Shown here one piece after another: positions 32,790 through 41,532 of a stretch of 64,000 nucleotides of DNA. Below the pieces are notes generated by a model. It ran no database searches, had not been told where the DNA came from, and saw nothing but the letters and a program-made list of their open reading frames with translations. Numbering within the stretch: position 1 is the stretch's first letter; each line of letters begins with the position of its first letter. This DNA comes from Herpetosiphon geysericola. Its GTDB lineage: Bacteria; Chloroflexota; Chloroflexia; Chloroflexales; Herpetosiphonaceae. A program made the translations under genes and the position numbers. The DNA is taken from positions 124,001 to 188,000 of the forward strand of contig NZ_LGKP01000021.1 in assembly GCF_001306135.1 (NCBI RefSeq), in the 5' to 3' direction.

Positions 32790-33581
32790 ATGCAATCACC
32801 CAACGAAGCTCAACTAATGGAAACTTGGGCACGCCAGGCTGGAGCCTATGCCCTCGATATTTTTCAGGATTACAATGCAGCCGCGCCCCGCCGCAAAGCT
32901 GATAACTCGTGGGTAACCGAAGTTGATGAAACAATTGAACAGATGCTGCGCGAACAGATTGCCCAAGCCTTTCCCGATGATCTGATTATGGGCGAAGAGG
33001 GCGGCGGCCAAGCCAGCAACAGCGGGCGGATTTGGGTGCTTGATCCAATTGATGGCACTGGTTCGTTTGTTAAGCGCTTGCCAGTGTGGTGCGTTTCGAT
33101 TGGCTTGTTGGTCGATGGCTATCCAGCTGCTGGCTGCGTGTATTTGCCAGTGCTCGACGAATGTTATTTGGCGGGCTTAACTGGGCCAGCAAGCTTAAAC
33201 GGCCAAGTAATTCAGGCTGAAAATCCCGATTTTCTCGATAGCCAGTCGTGGATGGCAGTGCCATCGAATGCTCATTGGCGCTATAACATTAGCTATCCAG
33301 GCAAAACTCGCTCGTTGGGCAGCACCGCCGCTAATGTCTGCTATGTGGCGAGCAGTCGCGCGTGCGCCGCAATTTTAGGCAACGCCAGTTTATGGGATAT
33401 TGCTGGCGCATGGCCAATTCTGGAGCGGGCTGGCGGCAAATTATCGACCTTTTCTGGCGGGCCGTTCGATTGGCAGCGCTTCTACGAAGGCTCATCGGCC
33501 AACGAGCCATTATTTGCCGCCAGCAACGATAATTATGCAACAATGCGCGGCATGATCGACCTTGCCAAGGGCGCAATTTAA
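32790..33581 (+). CDS. Inositol monophosphatase family protein
   Basis: A 263-residue lithium-sensitive-type phosphatase of the IMPase/FBPase/CysQ family. The metal-binding motifs are MGEEGGG (Glu), WVLDPIDGTGSFVKRLP (DPxDGT) and WDIAGAWPILERAGG near the C-terminus. It dephosphorylates inositol phosphate, PAP or histidinol phosphate. Because hisC follows 65 bases downstream, a histidinol-phosphatase role (HisN type) is attractive but unproven. AAAGGA precedes ATG 32790. Confidence 0.88.
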   Translation: MQSPNEAQLMETWARQAGAYALDIFQDYNAAAPRRKADNSWVTEVDETIEQMLREQIAQAFPDDLIMGEEGGGQASNSGRIWVLDPIDGTGSFVKRLPVWCVSIGLLVDGYPAAGCVYLPVLDECYLAGLTGPASLNGQVIQAENPDFLDSQSWMAVPSNAHWRYNISYPGKTRSLGSTAANVCYVASSRACAAILGNASLWDIAGAWPILERAGGKLSTFSGGPFDWQRFYEGSSANEPLFAASNDNYATMRGMIDLAKGAI

Positions 33582-33645
33582 GCAGCGTTGATCGGGGCAT
33601 GGTATCATAGGCCAGATTAAGCCACCTCAGCGAAGGAACCAACTG

Positions 33646-34740
33646 ATGGCTGATGTAACCAAGTTTGTGCGGCCTGATATTGCGGCGCTGGAAGCCTACA
33701 CGCCGATTCAACCATTCGATGTGCTCAGCGAACAATTGGGCATTCCGATTGAGCAGATTATTAAACTTGATGCCAATGAAAATCCCTATGGGCCAGCGCC
33801 CAGCGTTGCCGAAGCGTTGCGCGATTTCCCGTTTTATGCAATTTATCCCGACCCAGATCAGACCCGTTTGCGGCGGGCAATTAGCCCATTTATTGGCCAG
33901 CCGCTTGAACGGATTTTGTGTGGCAATGGCTCGGATGAAATTATCGATTTATTGATGCGAGTGCTGGTGCAGCCCAACGATGTGGTGATTGCCTGCCCGC
34001 CGACCTTCGGCATGTATAGCTTCAACACTGGCGTTGTTGGCGGGCGTTTTGTGGCCGTGCCACGCGATGCCAACTTCGATGTTGATATTGAAGCAGTTGC
34101 CGACGCAGTGTATGAGCATCAAGCCAAAATGGTCTTTTTGCCCTCGCCCAACAACCCGACGGGCAACCTTTTGGCGCGGGAGCACGTCCTACGCCTATTG
34201 GAATTACCAACAATGCTCGTGTTGGACGAAGCCTACGCCGAGTTTAGTTCGGGGAGTGTTGCCGATTTAGTCGGTCATTATCCCAATCTGGTAGTTTTAC
34301 GCACCTTTTCCAAATGGGCTGGTTTAGCTGGTTTGCGCTTGGGCTATGGCCTGATTCCAGAGTGGTTGATTACTCACTTGTGGAAAATCAAGCAACCCTA
34401 CAATACCAATGTGGCAGCAGAAGTGGCGGTTTTACAATCGTTGGCTGAAACCGAGGCGCTGAATGCCCGCGCCAAGGTAATGGTGGCTGAACGCGAGCGT
34501 TTATTCGCTGCGCTGCAAGCAATCGACGGCCTCACGCCGTTTCCATCGCAGGCAAATTTTATCTTGTGCAGGGTTGAGCGTGGCGATGCTGCCCAACTCA
34601 AAGCCGACCTTGCCAAGCGGGGAATTTTGCTACGCTACTATCGCAACCCAGAGCTAGCCAATTGTATTCGCGTGAGTATTGGCCTGCCAGAACATCATGA
34701 TGCCTTGCTTGCAGCGTTAGCCGACTTGGGTTATCGCTAA
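33646..34740 (+). CDS. hisC: Histidinol-phosphate aminotransferase
   Basis: A 364-residue fold-type I PLP aminotransferase that converts imidazole-acetol phosphate to histidinol phosphate in histidine synthesis. Visible motifs are [40 protein letters not shown], and the PLP-lysine Lys223 in [18 protein letters not shown]. Length fits HisC (about 350-370). GAAGGAACC precedes ATG 33646. The upstream phosphatase-family gene may supply the next pathway step. Confidence 0.9.
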   Translation: MADVTKFVRPDIAALEAYTPIQPFDVLSEQLGIPIEQIIKLDANENPYGPAPSVAEALRDFPFYAIYPDPDQTRLRRAISPFIGQPLERILCGNGSDEIIDLLMRVLVQPNDVVIACPPTFGMYSFNTGVVGGRFVAVPRDANFDVDIEAVADAVYEHQAKMVFLPSPNNPTGNLLAREHVLRLLELPTMLVLDEAYAEFSSGSVADLVGHYPNLVVLRTFSKWAGLAGLRLGYGLIPEWLITHLWKIKQPYNTNVAAEVAVLQSLAETEALNARAKVMVAERERLFAALQAIDGLTPFPSQANFILCRVERGDAAQLKADLAKRGILLRYYRNPELANCIRVSIGLPEHHDALLAALADLGYR

Positions 34741-34812
34741 ATTGCATTGACATCAAGGAACGCGGCGTGCTATCGTTGCCACAGAGTTTCATGATTGTGG
34801 AGTGATCGTTGT

Positions 34813-35697
34813 ATGATTGCTTGTCCTGTCTGTAATGCGACCAACCAAACAGGGGCCTTATTTTGCGAAATGTGTGGGCATCGTTTGCCAACTGTGGCGG
34901 CGGCTGTCACCCCACCCAAAGCCGTTGCTGGCGGCATTCAATGCCCAACCTGTAAACATATTGCGACTGCTGGCGAGGCGTTTTGTGATGAATGTGGTAC
35001 GCCGCTGAATGTTGGAGTGGCTGCTGCACCCGCTGCCGCGCCAGTTGCGCCAAGCGTGCAGCCAGCGCCCCAGCCAACCTATCCAGCACCGCAGCCAATT
35101 GCCAACGCCGCCAGCCCAACCTGTCCAAGCTGTCGGGCAGCGGTTATTCCTGGCGAGGCATTTTGCGATAATTGTGGAGCTTCGTTGTTGGCTGGCGCTG
35201 TTGCTGCTCCCGCCGCTCGACCAGTTGCGCCCGCGCCGCAGCCAAGCTATACGCCGCCAGTCCAGGCTGCGCCAGTTGTGCCAGCAGCGCCAGTCTATAC
35301 GCCGCCACCAGCGCCAGTTACGCCCAAGCCGCCAGTTGCTGCCCCAATTGCTGCCGCGCCAGTTGGCATTCAATCGTTGGCAGGGTTTGTGCTCGTGACA
35401 GCGGCTGGCACGCGGATTCATCTTCCAGCCAAAGCTGAGATTGTGGTTGGCCGCGAAGATGCAGTTTCGAATAACTATCCAGATGTTGATTTGAACCCAC
35501 ATAATGGCTTGGCTGATGGTGTTGGCCGTCGCCATGCGCGAATTTTCGTTCGGGCAGGCGTGGTGCAACTTGAAGATTTGGATAGCACCAACGGAACAAC
35601 CGTCAATAAACAACGCTTACAAGCTCGCCAAATTGTTAACCTCAATGTTGGCGATGAAATTCGTTTTGGCCGATGTGTGTTGCAATGGCAACGCTAG
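34813..35697 (+). CDS. Triple zinc-ribbon and FHA domain protein
   Basis: A 294-residue protein. Three CxxC...CxxC ribbons lie at about 4-25 (CPVCNATNQ, FCEMCG), 45-65 (CPTC, FCDECG) and 103-122 (CPSC, FCDNCG). They are separated by Pro/Ala/Gln-rich linkers, and a C-terminal FHA domain occupies about 200-294. The FHA domain keeps IVVGRED, GRRHARI and LDSTNGTTVN, the phosphothreonine-binding residues. The frame starts at 34795, but GGAG before ATG 34813 sets the start. The next gene, a pseudokinase, begins 15 bases after the stop, so both likely act in one phospho-dependent assembly. Confidence 0.85.
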   Translation: MIACPVCNATNQTGALFCEMCGHRLPTVAAAVTPPKAVAGGIQCPTCKHIATAGEAFCDECGTPLNVGVAAAPAAAPVAPSVQPAPQPTYPAPQPIANAASPTCPSCRAAVIPGEAFCDNCGASLLAGAVAAPAARPVAPAPQPSYTPPVQAAPVVPAAPVYTPPPAPVTPKPPVAAPIAAAPVGIQSLAGFVLVTAAGTRIHLPAKAEIVVGREDAVSNNYPDVDLNPHNGLADGVGRRHARIFVRAGVVQLEDLDSTNGTTVNKQRLQARQIVNLNVGDEIRFGRCVLQWQR

Positions 35698-35712
35698 CGT
35701 GATGTAGCAGCT

Positions 35713-37845
35713 ATGAGTGGACAGGCCATGTTTCAACAAGGACGCTACCAAGTACGCAACGAGCTGTTTCGCGATGAATGCGGCGTGATGTACTTGGCGG
35801 TCGATGGCAAGATGGCAGGGCGCGAAGTTGCCTTACGCCAACTCAATGATGGTGTTTTAGATCCAGCTTCGTTGCAGCGTTTAGCCCAGTTAAACCAAGC
35901 TGCCCTGCCTTCGGTCTATGATCTGTTTGAGGAGCATGGCCAGCGCTATTTGGTGCTTGAGTATCCACGGGGCCAAACTTTGGCCGATGTGGCGCTCGGG
36001 CCGCGTTTGCGCGAAGGCGTGGTGCTGGCTTGGGCCAAGCAAATTGCCGAAGGCTTGCGCTATTTGCATAGCCAAGGCTTTGTCCATGGCGATATTCAGC
36101 CGCAAAATATTGTGCTGCAAGATGGCCGCCGCATCAAATTGCTTGGCGGTTTTCCAGCAGGCTGCCCTAAAAATGCAGGCTCGCGCTATTCAGCCCCCGA
36201 AATTTGGAGCGGCGCAGCTGCCACCCCAGCCTCGGATATTTATGCCTTGGGCGCGACGCTGCACCATTTGCTGACCGGAACCGACCCCAACACCCAACCA
36301 TTGATGGCCTTTGCCCCGCCTGATGTGCGGCGGCCTGATCTTTCGCCAGCGGTTTCGAGCGCGATAGTCAAAGCGCTCAGCCAACAGCCACAACAACGCT
36401 TTGCTACTATTGAGCAATTTGTGGTTGCCTTGAGCCAAACGAGCAGCACCCATGAATCAGCTGGCGATTTGCCAGTGATTGGCTTTACGCCCTCGATGTT
36501 GCCCAGCACACCTGCCGATGGCCCAACCCAACGCTACGTGCCCTCGGAAAGCTCGCCGATTCCGGTGCCGCCAGGTCGGGGCAATACTGCTCAATACGAT
36601 CAGGCGATGCTTGAGCAATTGCTCTTGCCCGACCGCGATCTTGGGCCAGCGCCCTCGGCCTTGCCGCAACGCCCAGCCGAAAACAACAACCGCACAGGCT
36701 TGATTGTGCTCGGGGTGTTTATTGGCTTAGCCTTATTGGCTGGGGCATGGTTTATTTTCAAGCCCAAGAGCAATGCGTTTGTGAATGCAACCGAAATTGC
36801 CAACAATGGTTTGCCAACCGTTACCCGTGATGAAGGGATTTTGCTGAGCGATAGTGCCAAAACTGCTACTGCGTTGGCGGCAATTCCGCCTGCAACCCAA
36901 ATTCCGACGCTTGATGTGCCGCGAGCTACCGCCGATGCAATTCAGACCTTTACTGCTGCAACCGAAGCTGCCTTTAACGTCGATTTAGAAGCACGCTATC
37001 TGCGGGGTACGGCCTACGAAGAAACCGGCCAATATGGCTTGGCCTTGAGCGAATACGACGAAATTTTGCGCCAAGACCCATTTTATAAAGATACCCAATC
37101 ACGGCGCGACCGAATTAAGATTTTTCTTGATGCAACCGTTACTGCAGATGTGCAACAAACCACGGTTGCGGTGGCAACGGCAACTGCGGTTGCCCAACCA
37201 ACTGCAACCGCCTTGCCACCAACGCCAACCGCCACGCCAGTTGGCCAGATTGTTGGCGATACCTTCAATGGCAGCACGCTTGACCCACGCTTGTGGGCTG
37301 GCGAAAGCCGCGATGGCAGCATTCAGCTGAATAACGGTGAATTGCAACTGGCTGCGACCAATGCTAATTGTTATCCAGTCGTGCGCACGATTACCGATAC
37401 GCTCTTTCCTGCCAACAACTTTACGCTCAACATTACCTTTCGCTATTCCGATGTGACGGCCTTAGGCACTGGCTTTATGCTGGCCGATGCGATGGCTACG
37501 CCGTGTGGCGAAACTGATCGGGCTGGCACAAGTTGGAGCGGCGTTTGGCAGGATGAAAATCAAGGCCTGATTGTCGAATTCCATCGTGACCAAACAGCAG
37601 ATACTGAGCTGAAAGATATTCGTTTGCCCTATACCAACGGCCAAATTGATACAACCGAACACAACTTGACGATTCAACAGCGTAATGGCGAGCAAACCTT
37701 CATTCTCGATGGCAATACGCTATTTACCGAAAAGATTGGAGCGCAGCCGAAAGTGTTGTGGTTTGGCAATCCGAGTCGCACAGCAATCGGCGCACCGTGG
37801 ACAGTCCTGAATATTCTGAGCGTTGATTTGCGCGAAGAACCATAA
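35713..37845 (+). CDS. Membrane-anchored Ser/Thr pseudokinase with extracytoplasmic domain
   Basis: A 710-residue protein. Residues 11-250 follow the Hanks kinase fold (YLVLEYPRG, AEGLRYLHSQ, YSAPEIWSG, SDIYALGATLHHLLTG), but key residues are missing: the VAIK lysine is Arg42, HRDxKxxN reads H125-G-D-I-Q-P-Q-N132, and the DFG site reads Gly145-Gly-Phe. The glycine loop is also degenerate. A transmembrane helix lies at about 333-353. The outer part has a short TPR-like segment, a Thr/Pro linker and a concanavalin/LamG-like domain (about 515-710). Kinase activity is improbable; a sensor or scaffold partner of the FHA protein is inferred. Confidence 0.8.
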   Translation: MSGQAMFQQGRYQVRNELFRDECGVMYLAVDGKMAGREVALRQLNDGVLDPASLQRLAQLNQAALPSVYDLFEEHGQRYLVLEYPRGQTLADVALGPRLREGVVLAWAKQIAEGLRYLHSQGFVHGDIQPQNIVLQDGRRIKLLGGFPAGCPKNAGSRYSAPEIWSGAAATPASDIYALGATLHHLLTGTDPNTQPLMAFAPPDVRRPDLSPAVSSAIVKALSQQPQQRFATIEQFVVALSQTSSTHESAGDLPVIGFTPSMLPSTPADGPTQRYVPSESSPIPVPPGRGNTAQYDQAMLEQLLLPDRDLGPAPSALPQRPAENNNRTGLIVLGVFIGLALLAGAWFIFKPKSNAFVNATEIANNGLPTVTRDEGILLSDSAKTATALAAIPPATQIPTLDVPRATADAIQTFTAATEAAFNVDLEARYLRGTAYEETGQYGLALSEYDEILRQDPFYKDTQSRRDRIKIFLDATVTADVQQTTVAVATATAVAQPTATALPPTPTATPVGQIVGDTFNGSTLDPRLWAGESRDGSIQLNNGELQLAATNANCYPVVRTITDTLFPANNFTLNITFRYSDVTALGTGFMLADAMATPCGETDRAGTSWSGVWQDENQGLIVEFHRDQTADTELKDIRLPYTNGQIDTTEHNLTIQQRNGEQTFILDGNTLFTEKIGAQPKVLWFGNPSRTAIGAPWTVLNILSVDLREEP

Positions 37846-37862
37846 GCAATCACGCTTGATTG

Positions 37863-37893
37863 GCCTCTCGTTGGATAGCGAGAGGCTTTTTTT
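37863..37893 (+). terminator. Rho-independent terminator
   Basis: GCCTCTCG (37863-37870) pairs with CGAGAGGC (37879-37886), followed by T7. It closes the zinc-ribbon/FHA-pseudokinase transcription unit. Confidence 0.88.
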
Positions 37894-37953
37894 GTTTAAG
37901 CAGTTGCGTGGTACACTCTCTCGCAGTTTGCTTTAATTGCTAGGGAGATTCTG

Positions 37954-39276
37954 ATGGTGCACGGCGTGCGGACAAATTGGCGGCGTTGGTTGGCTCGACC
38001 GTATGGAATGTATGCAATGCTGGGATTATTGGGTTTGGCCTTGGCAGTAGTTGGCTTTGTGCGGGTGGTGCCAAGTTTAATCCGCGTGCCTGATCATTAT
38101 GATTTTGCGGCCTATTATGTGGCGGCTCGGGCCTTGAATCAGCACGAAACGCTCTACGATGGCGCGGCAATGCAACGGGCAGCGACAATTGATGGCCAGC
38201 ATATGGCCCATCCGTTGTATATTTACCCGCCATTTTTTGCGGCAGTATTGCGGCCATTAGCCAGCTTACCTTTCGCCCAAGCCAAAACGCTCTGGTTTGT
38301 GGCCAATATTGGCTTGTTTGTTGCAATGTGGTGGCTGCTTGGCCGTTTGGCGCAGCTTTCGTGGCAACAGCGCTTGCTTGGTTTAGGGCTGTTGATTTTA
38401 GCCCCGCCGTTTTACGATACGCTCCTGTTGGGCCAAGTCAATATACTGCTGTTGGCGCTATTAACCTGTGCTTTAGCTCTGTTGTTACGCGCCAAACCAA
38501 GCACTAGCAGCGATCTTTTGGCAGGCGCGTTGATTGGCGTTGCAGCGGTGATCAAAGTCTATCCCTTGGCCTTTGGGCTGATTTTCTTGTTGCATCGGCG
38601 CTATGTTGCCAGCCTTGGGGTGCTGCTTGGCGTGGCGGGTGCAATGCTCGTCGGTATTTTTGCAGGTGGCGGTTGGGCTACGACGCTGCATTTCTTTACT
38701 GATGTGTTGCCAAGTTTACGCGGCCCTGCTAATGCTGCCGACCAATCGATTTGGCCAGTTTTCGAGCGTCTATTTACCGAGCACCAGTATCGCTATGCCT
38801 ATTTGAGCGCCAATAATTTAGTTGAACTCACGCTTAAACCAGTGATCGAAGCACCATTATTGGGCAAACTTTTGGCTTCTGGCGTGGCGGCAGCAATTGC
38901 GCTATTCTCAGGAATTAGTATTTTGCAGCGTTGGCGTAGCGCTTCAACACCAGCCAGTTTGTGGTTTGATTATGGCTTGATCATCATCCTGACCCTCTTG
39001 CTATTGCCAGTGGTGCATAGCCATTATTTGGTATTGCTGCTGATTCCAGTGGCATGGCTGCTCCAGCGCTATCAACAACTTACACCAAAGCAAAAACCCT
39101 CTGTGATTATTGGTTTGTTGGCGAGCTATGGCTTGATTGTGCTAGAGCGCTATTGGCGCTTTTTGCTCAACCTCGCTGCCACGCCGCTCTTTTTGGGCTT
39201 TGGCCTGTGTGGCGCGTTGATTGTGTGGTGGTTGCTGATGCGCTATCAACCAGCCAAGGCTTCAATTCAGGAATAA
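37954..39276 (+). CDS. GT87/DUF2029 family polytopic membrane protein
   Basis: A 440-residue protein with about ten transmembrane helices and the features of DUF2029 (glycosyltransferase family 87): a first-loop DFAAYYVAARAL with its Asp and Tyr, LYIYPPFFAAVLRP, LLGQVNILLLALL and AAVIKVYPLAFGL. Known members are polyprenol-dependent mannosyltransferases acting on the outer membrane leaflet. The acceptor here is unknown. GGGAGATT precedes ATG 37954. It sits between kinase-related genes but has its own upstream terminator. Confidence 0.84.
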   Translation: MVHGVRTNWRRWLARPYGMYAMLGLLGLALAVVGFVRVVPSLIRVPDHYDFAAYYVAARALNQHETLYDGAAMQRAATIDGQHMAHPLYIYPPFFAAVLRPLASLPFAQAKTLWFVANIGLFVAMWWLLGRLAQLSWQQRLLGLGLLILAPPFYDTLLLGQVNILLLALLTCALALLLRAKPSTSSDLLAGALIGVAAVIKVYPLAFGLIFLLHRRYVASLGVLLGVAGAMLVGIFAGGGWATTLHFFTDVLPSLRGPANAADQSIWPVFERLFTEHQYRYAYLSANNLVELTLKPVIEAPLLGKLLASGVAAAIALFSGISILQRWRSASTPASLWFDYGLIIILTLLLLPVVHSHYLVLLLIPVAWLLQRYQQLTPKQKPSVIIGLLASYGLIVLERYWRFLLNLAATPLFLGFGLCGALIVWWLLMRYQPAKASIQE

Positions 39277-39347
39277 GTTTTCTCACCCGCCCGCCGAATT
39301 TGGGCTGTGCCTCAGCACATAAGCTATATTTTGCCCAGTGAATCGAC

Positions 39348-39353
39348 TATAAT
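39348..39353 (+). promoter_or_regulatory. Probable -10 element of the first kinase gene
   Basis: TATAATAGC, 42 bases before ATG 39395. Confidence 0.5.
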
Positions 39354-39394
39354 AGCAATGTTATGGTTAAGTGCAATGTGGTGAGGCAATTGGC

Positions 39395-41320
39395 ATGTTG
39401 AAAAGTGGCACAATTATTCAAGAGCGCTATACGATTGTGCGGCCCTTGGGCAGTGGTGGCTTTGGGGCGGTCTTTTTGGCCACCGATGGTCGCTTGGGGC
39501 AGCGCAATGTGGCGATCAAATATTTTGCTACTGCTCATATGCGCCCAGAAGAACGTGATTCGCTGGCTCATTTGTTTCAACAAGAAGCCCATACCTTGGC
39601 CAGTTTGAGCCACCCCAATCTCGCGCCAGTGCTCGATTATTTTGCTGTCGACGATGGTTGGATGTTGGTGATGGGCTATGTGCCAGGCGAATCGTTGGCG
39701 GCCTTGCAAAAACGGCTCAATGGCCCGTTCGGCGAGCAACAAGTGGTCGATTGGGCGATTGAATTATGTAATGTGCTGGAATATCTGCACAACCAACGTC
39801 CGCCGCTGATTTTTCGCGATCTTAAGCCCGCCAACATTATGCGCACGCCAGAAGGCAAAGTTATTTTGATTGATTTTGGGATTGTGCGGCGTTTCAAAGA
39901 GGGCCAACATCAAGATACGATTCAAATTGGCACGCCTGGCTATGCTCCGCCTGAGCAATATGGCGGCCAAACCGAGCCACGCTCCGATTTATATAGCCTT
40001 GGCTCAACGATGTATGTGCTCTTAACCAACGAACGCGTGACCAGTGGCTTGCGTTTGCCGCCAGTTAGCCAAAGCGTCGATTGGGTTTCGCCTGCGCTCG
40101 ATGGCTTGATTACCCAATTAACCGCGTTGCACATTGATGAACGGCCTGCTTCGGCGGCGGTTGTGCGCGCCGAACTAGAGCGCATTCGCGATTTGCCAAT
40201 GGTGCCAATCGCTGATCCATTTGCGATTTTGCCCCAAGCTGCGCCCTATCGCGGCGCTGAAGCACCAACGCAGGTCAATCCACAAGTTCAACAGCAACAA
40301 AGTTATGGCCATACCAACGTAACGCCACGGCCAATTCAAGCAACGCCAATTCCAACGCTGCCTGCTGCTCGCAAAGCGCTAGTTTGGCCATGGGTGCTGC
40401 TGCTGTTGTTGGTGGTTGGCGGCGGCGCAGGCTGGTGGTATCTGAATCGCTCGAATCAACTGCAAACGCCGCTGGTGCCAACTCAACTCAGTGCCTTGCC
40501 CGATAGCGCCGCTGGCGATTTGATAATTTCCTCGCGCGTAGGCAACAGTGGCGCATACAATTTGCTCAGTTTGGATATTCCATCGGGTAATGTAAGCGAA
40601 GTTGTACCGCATCACGATGATAATGCGATTGCCTCGCGGCGCCGCAGCGATGGCCGAGTGGCCTATTCGCATGGCGTTGATGGGCTTGAACAGATTTTTA
40701 CAATTAATGCCAATGGCAGTGATGAGCAACAATTGACCGCTGCTCCAGGCGAAAGTCGTGCTCCTCGTTGGTCGCCTGATGGCAGCAAAATCGCCTTTGA
40801 GAGTGACCGCGATCGCAGCAATAACAACAGCTTCGATATTTATATTATGGATGCAGATGGCTCGAATGTGCAGCGCGTGACCGCTGAGGGTGGCTGGCAA
40901 GGCGGCCCTGCTTGGTCGCCTGATGGCAGTAAGCTCGCTTTTCATAGCCAAACCAGCGATTTATATGAAATTGTGGTGCTTGATTTGGCCAGCAACAAGC
41001 AATATTTGTTGGCGAGCGTCGATGATAGCGCCTTTTGGGCCGATTGGGCGCCCGATGGCCAAACGATTGCCTTTATGACTGGCGATAATGATAGCCGCAC
41101 CAAAATTTATACTGTGCCAACCAGCGGTGGCGAGCCACGCGAATTGACCACGCTTGGCAATGGCAAAAACCGCTGGCCGCGCTGGTCGCCTGATGGCCGC
41201 TATTTGGCTTTTGAGAGCTTTCGCAACGAGCATTGGGGCATCTATCTGCAAAATCTGGCGACTGGCAAGGTCGAAGCGCTCTCCGATGGCACGCGCCACG
41301 ATCGCTGGCCTTCGTGGTAA
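39395..41320 (+). CDS. Ser/Thr protein kinase with extracytoplasmic TolB/PD40 propeller
   Basis: A 641-residue receptor kinase. The N-terminal kinase domain (about 8-270) has a complete active site: GSGGFG loop, Lys42 in VAIKYF, Glu64, FRDLKPAN with Asp142, Lys144 and Asn147, Asp160-Phe-Gly, and GTPGYAPPEQ. HRD reads FRD. A transmembrane helix lies at about 331-351. The outer part (about 380-641) is built of WSPDGSKIAFESD-type PD40 repeats that form a TolB-like propeller. The start is ATG 39395 after GAGG; the frame opens at 39371. It probably senses an envelope signal and phosphorylates cytoplasmic targets such as the FHA partner. Confidence 0.9.
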   Translation: MLKSGTIIQERYTIVRPLGSGGFGAVFLATDGRLGQRNVAIKYFATAHMRPEERDSLAHLFQQEAHTLASLSHPNLAPVLDYFAVDDGWMLVMGYVPGESLAALQKRLNGPFGEQQVVDWAIELCNVLEYLHNQRPPLIFRDLKPANIMRTPEGKVILIDFGIVRRFKEGQHQDTIQIGTPGYAPPEQYGGQTEPRSDLYSLGSTMYVLLTNERVTSGLRLPPVSQSVDWVSPALDGLITQLTALHIDERPASAAVVRAELERIRDLPMVPIADPFAILPQAAPYRGAEAPTQVNPQVQQQQSYGHTNVTPRPIQATPIPTLPAARKALVWPWVLLLLLVVGGGAGWWYLNRSNQLQTPLVPTQLSALPDSAAGDLIISSRVGNSGAYNLLSLDIPSGNVSEVVPHHDDNAIASRRRSDGRVAYSHGVDGLEQIFTINANGSDEQQLTAAPGESRAPRWSPDGSKIAFESDRDRSNNNSFDIYIMDADGSNVQRVTAEGGWQGGPAWSPDGSKLAFHSQTSDLYEIVVLDLASNKQYLLASVDDSAFWADWAPDGQTIAFMTGDNDSRTKIYTVPTSGGEPRELTTLGNGKNRWPRWSPDGRYLAFESFRNEHWGIYLQNLATGKVEALSDGTRHDRWPSW

Positions 41321-41340
41321 TACGAGTATAATAGCTTTCA

Positions 41341-41520
41341 GGGGCAAGGGAAACGAAACCACGAAGAGCACGAAGAGCGCGAAGACAAGGCTATGGATTA
41401 TTGGCTATTAGAAATTGGTCAATGGGAATTGGGTGGGTGGCTTGTGGCTATTACAGGGCTTGAATCATAACTTGTATGTTCTATGTTCTTTCCTGACCCC
41501 CAGCCCCCAAAAACCGACCC
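41341..41520. repeat. Intergenic repeat mosaic abutting the second kinase gene
   Basis: Contains the three-unit CCACGAAGAGCACGAAGAG block (about 41360-41385), 'ggctat...ggctat' modules (about 41391-41410), 'gtatgttctatgttc' and a C-rich 'gacccccagcccccaa' run ending about 12 bases before the kinase ATG. A TATAATAG lies at 41327-41334. Confidence 0.6.
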
Positions 41521-41532
41521 CCAACTAAAAAT

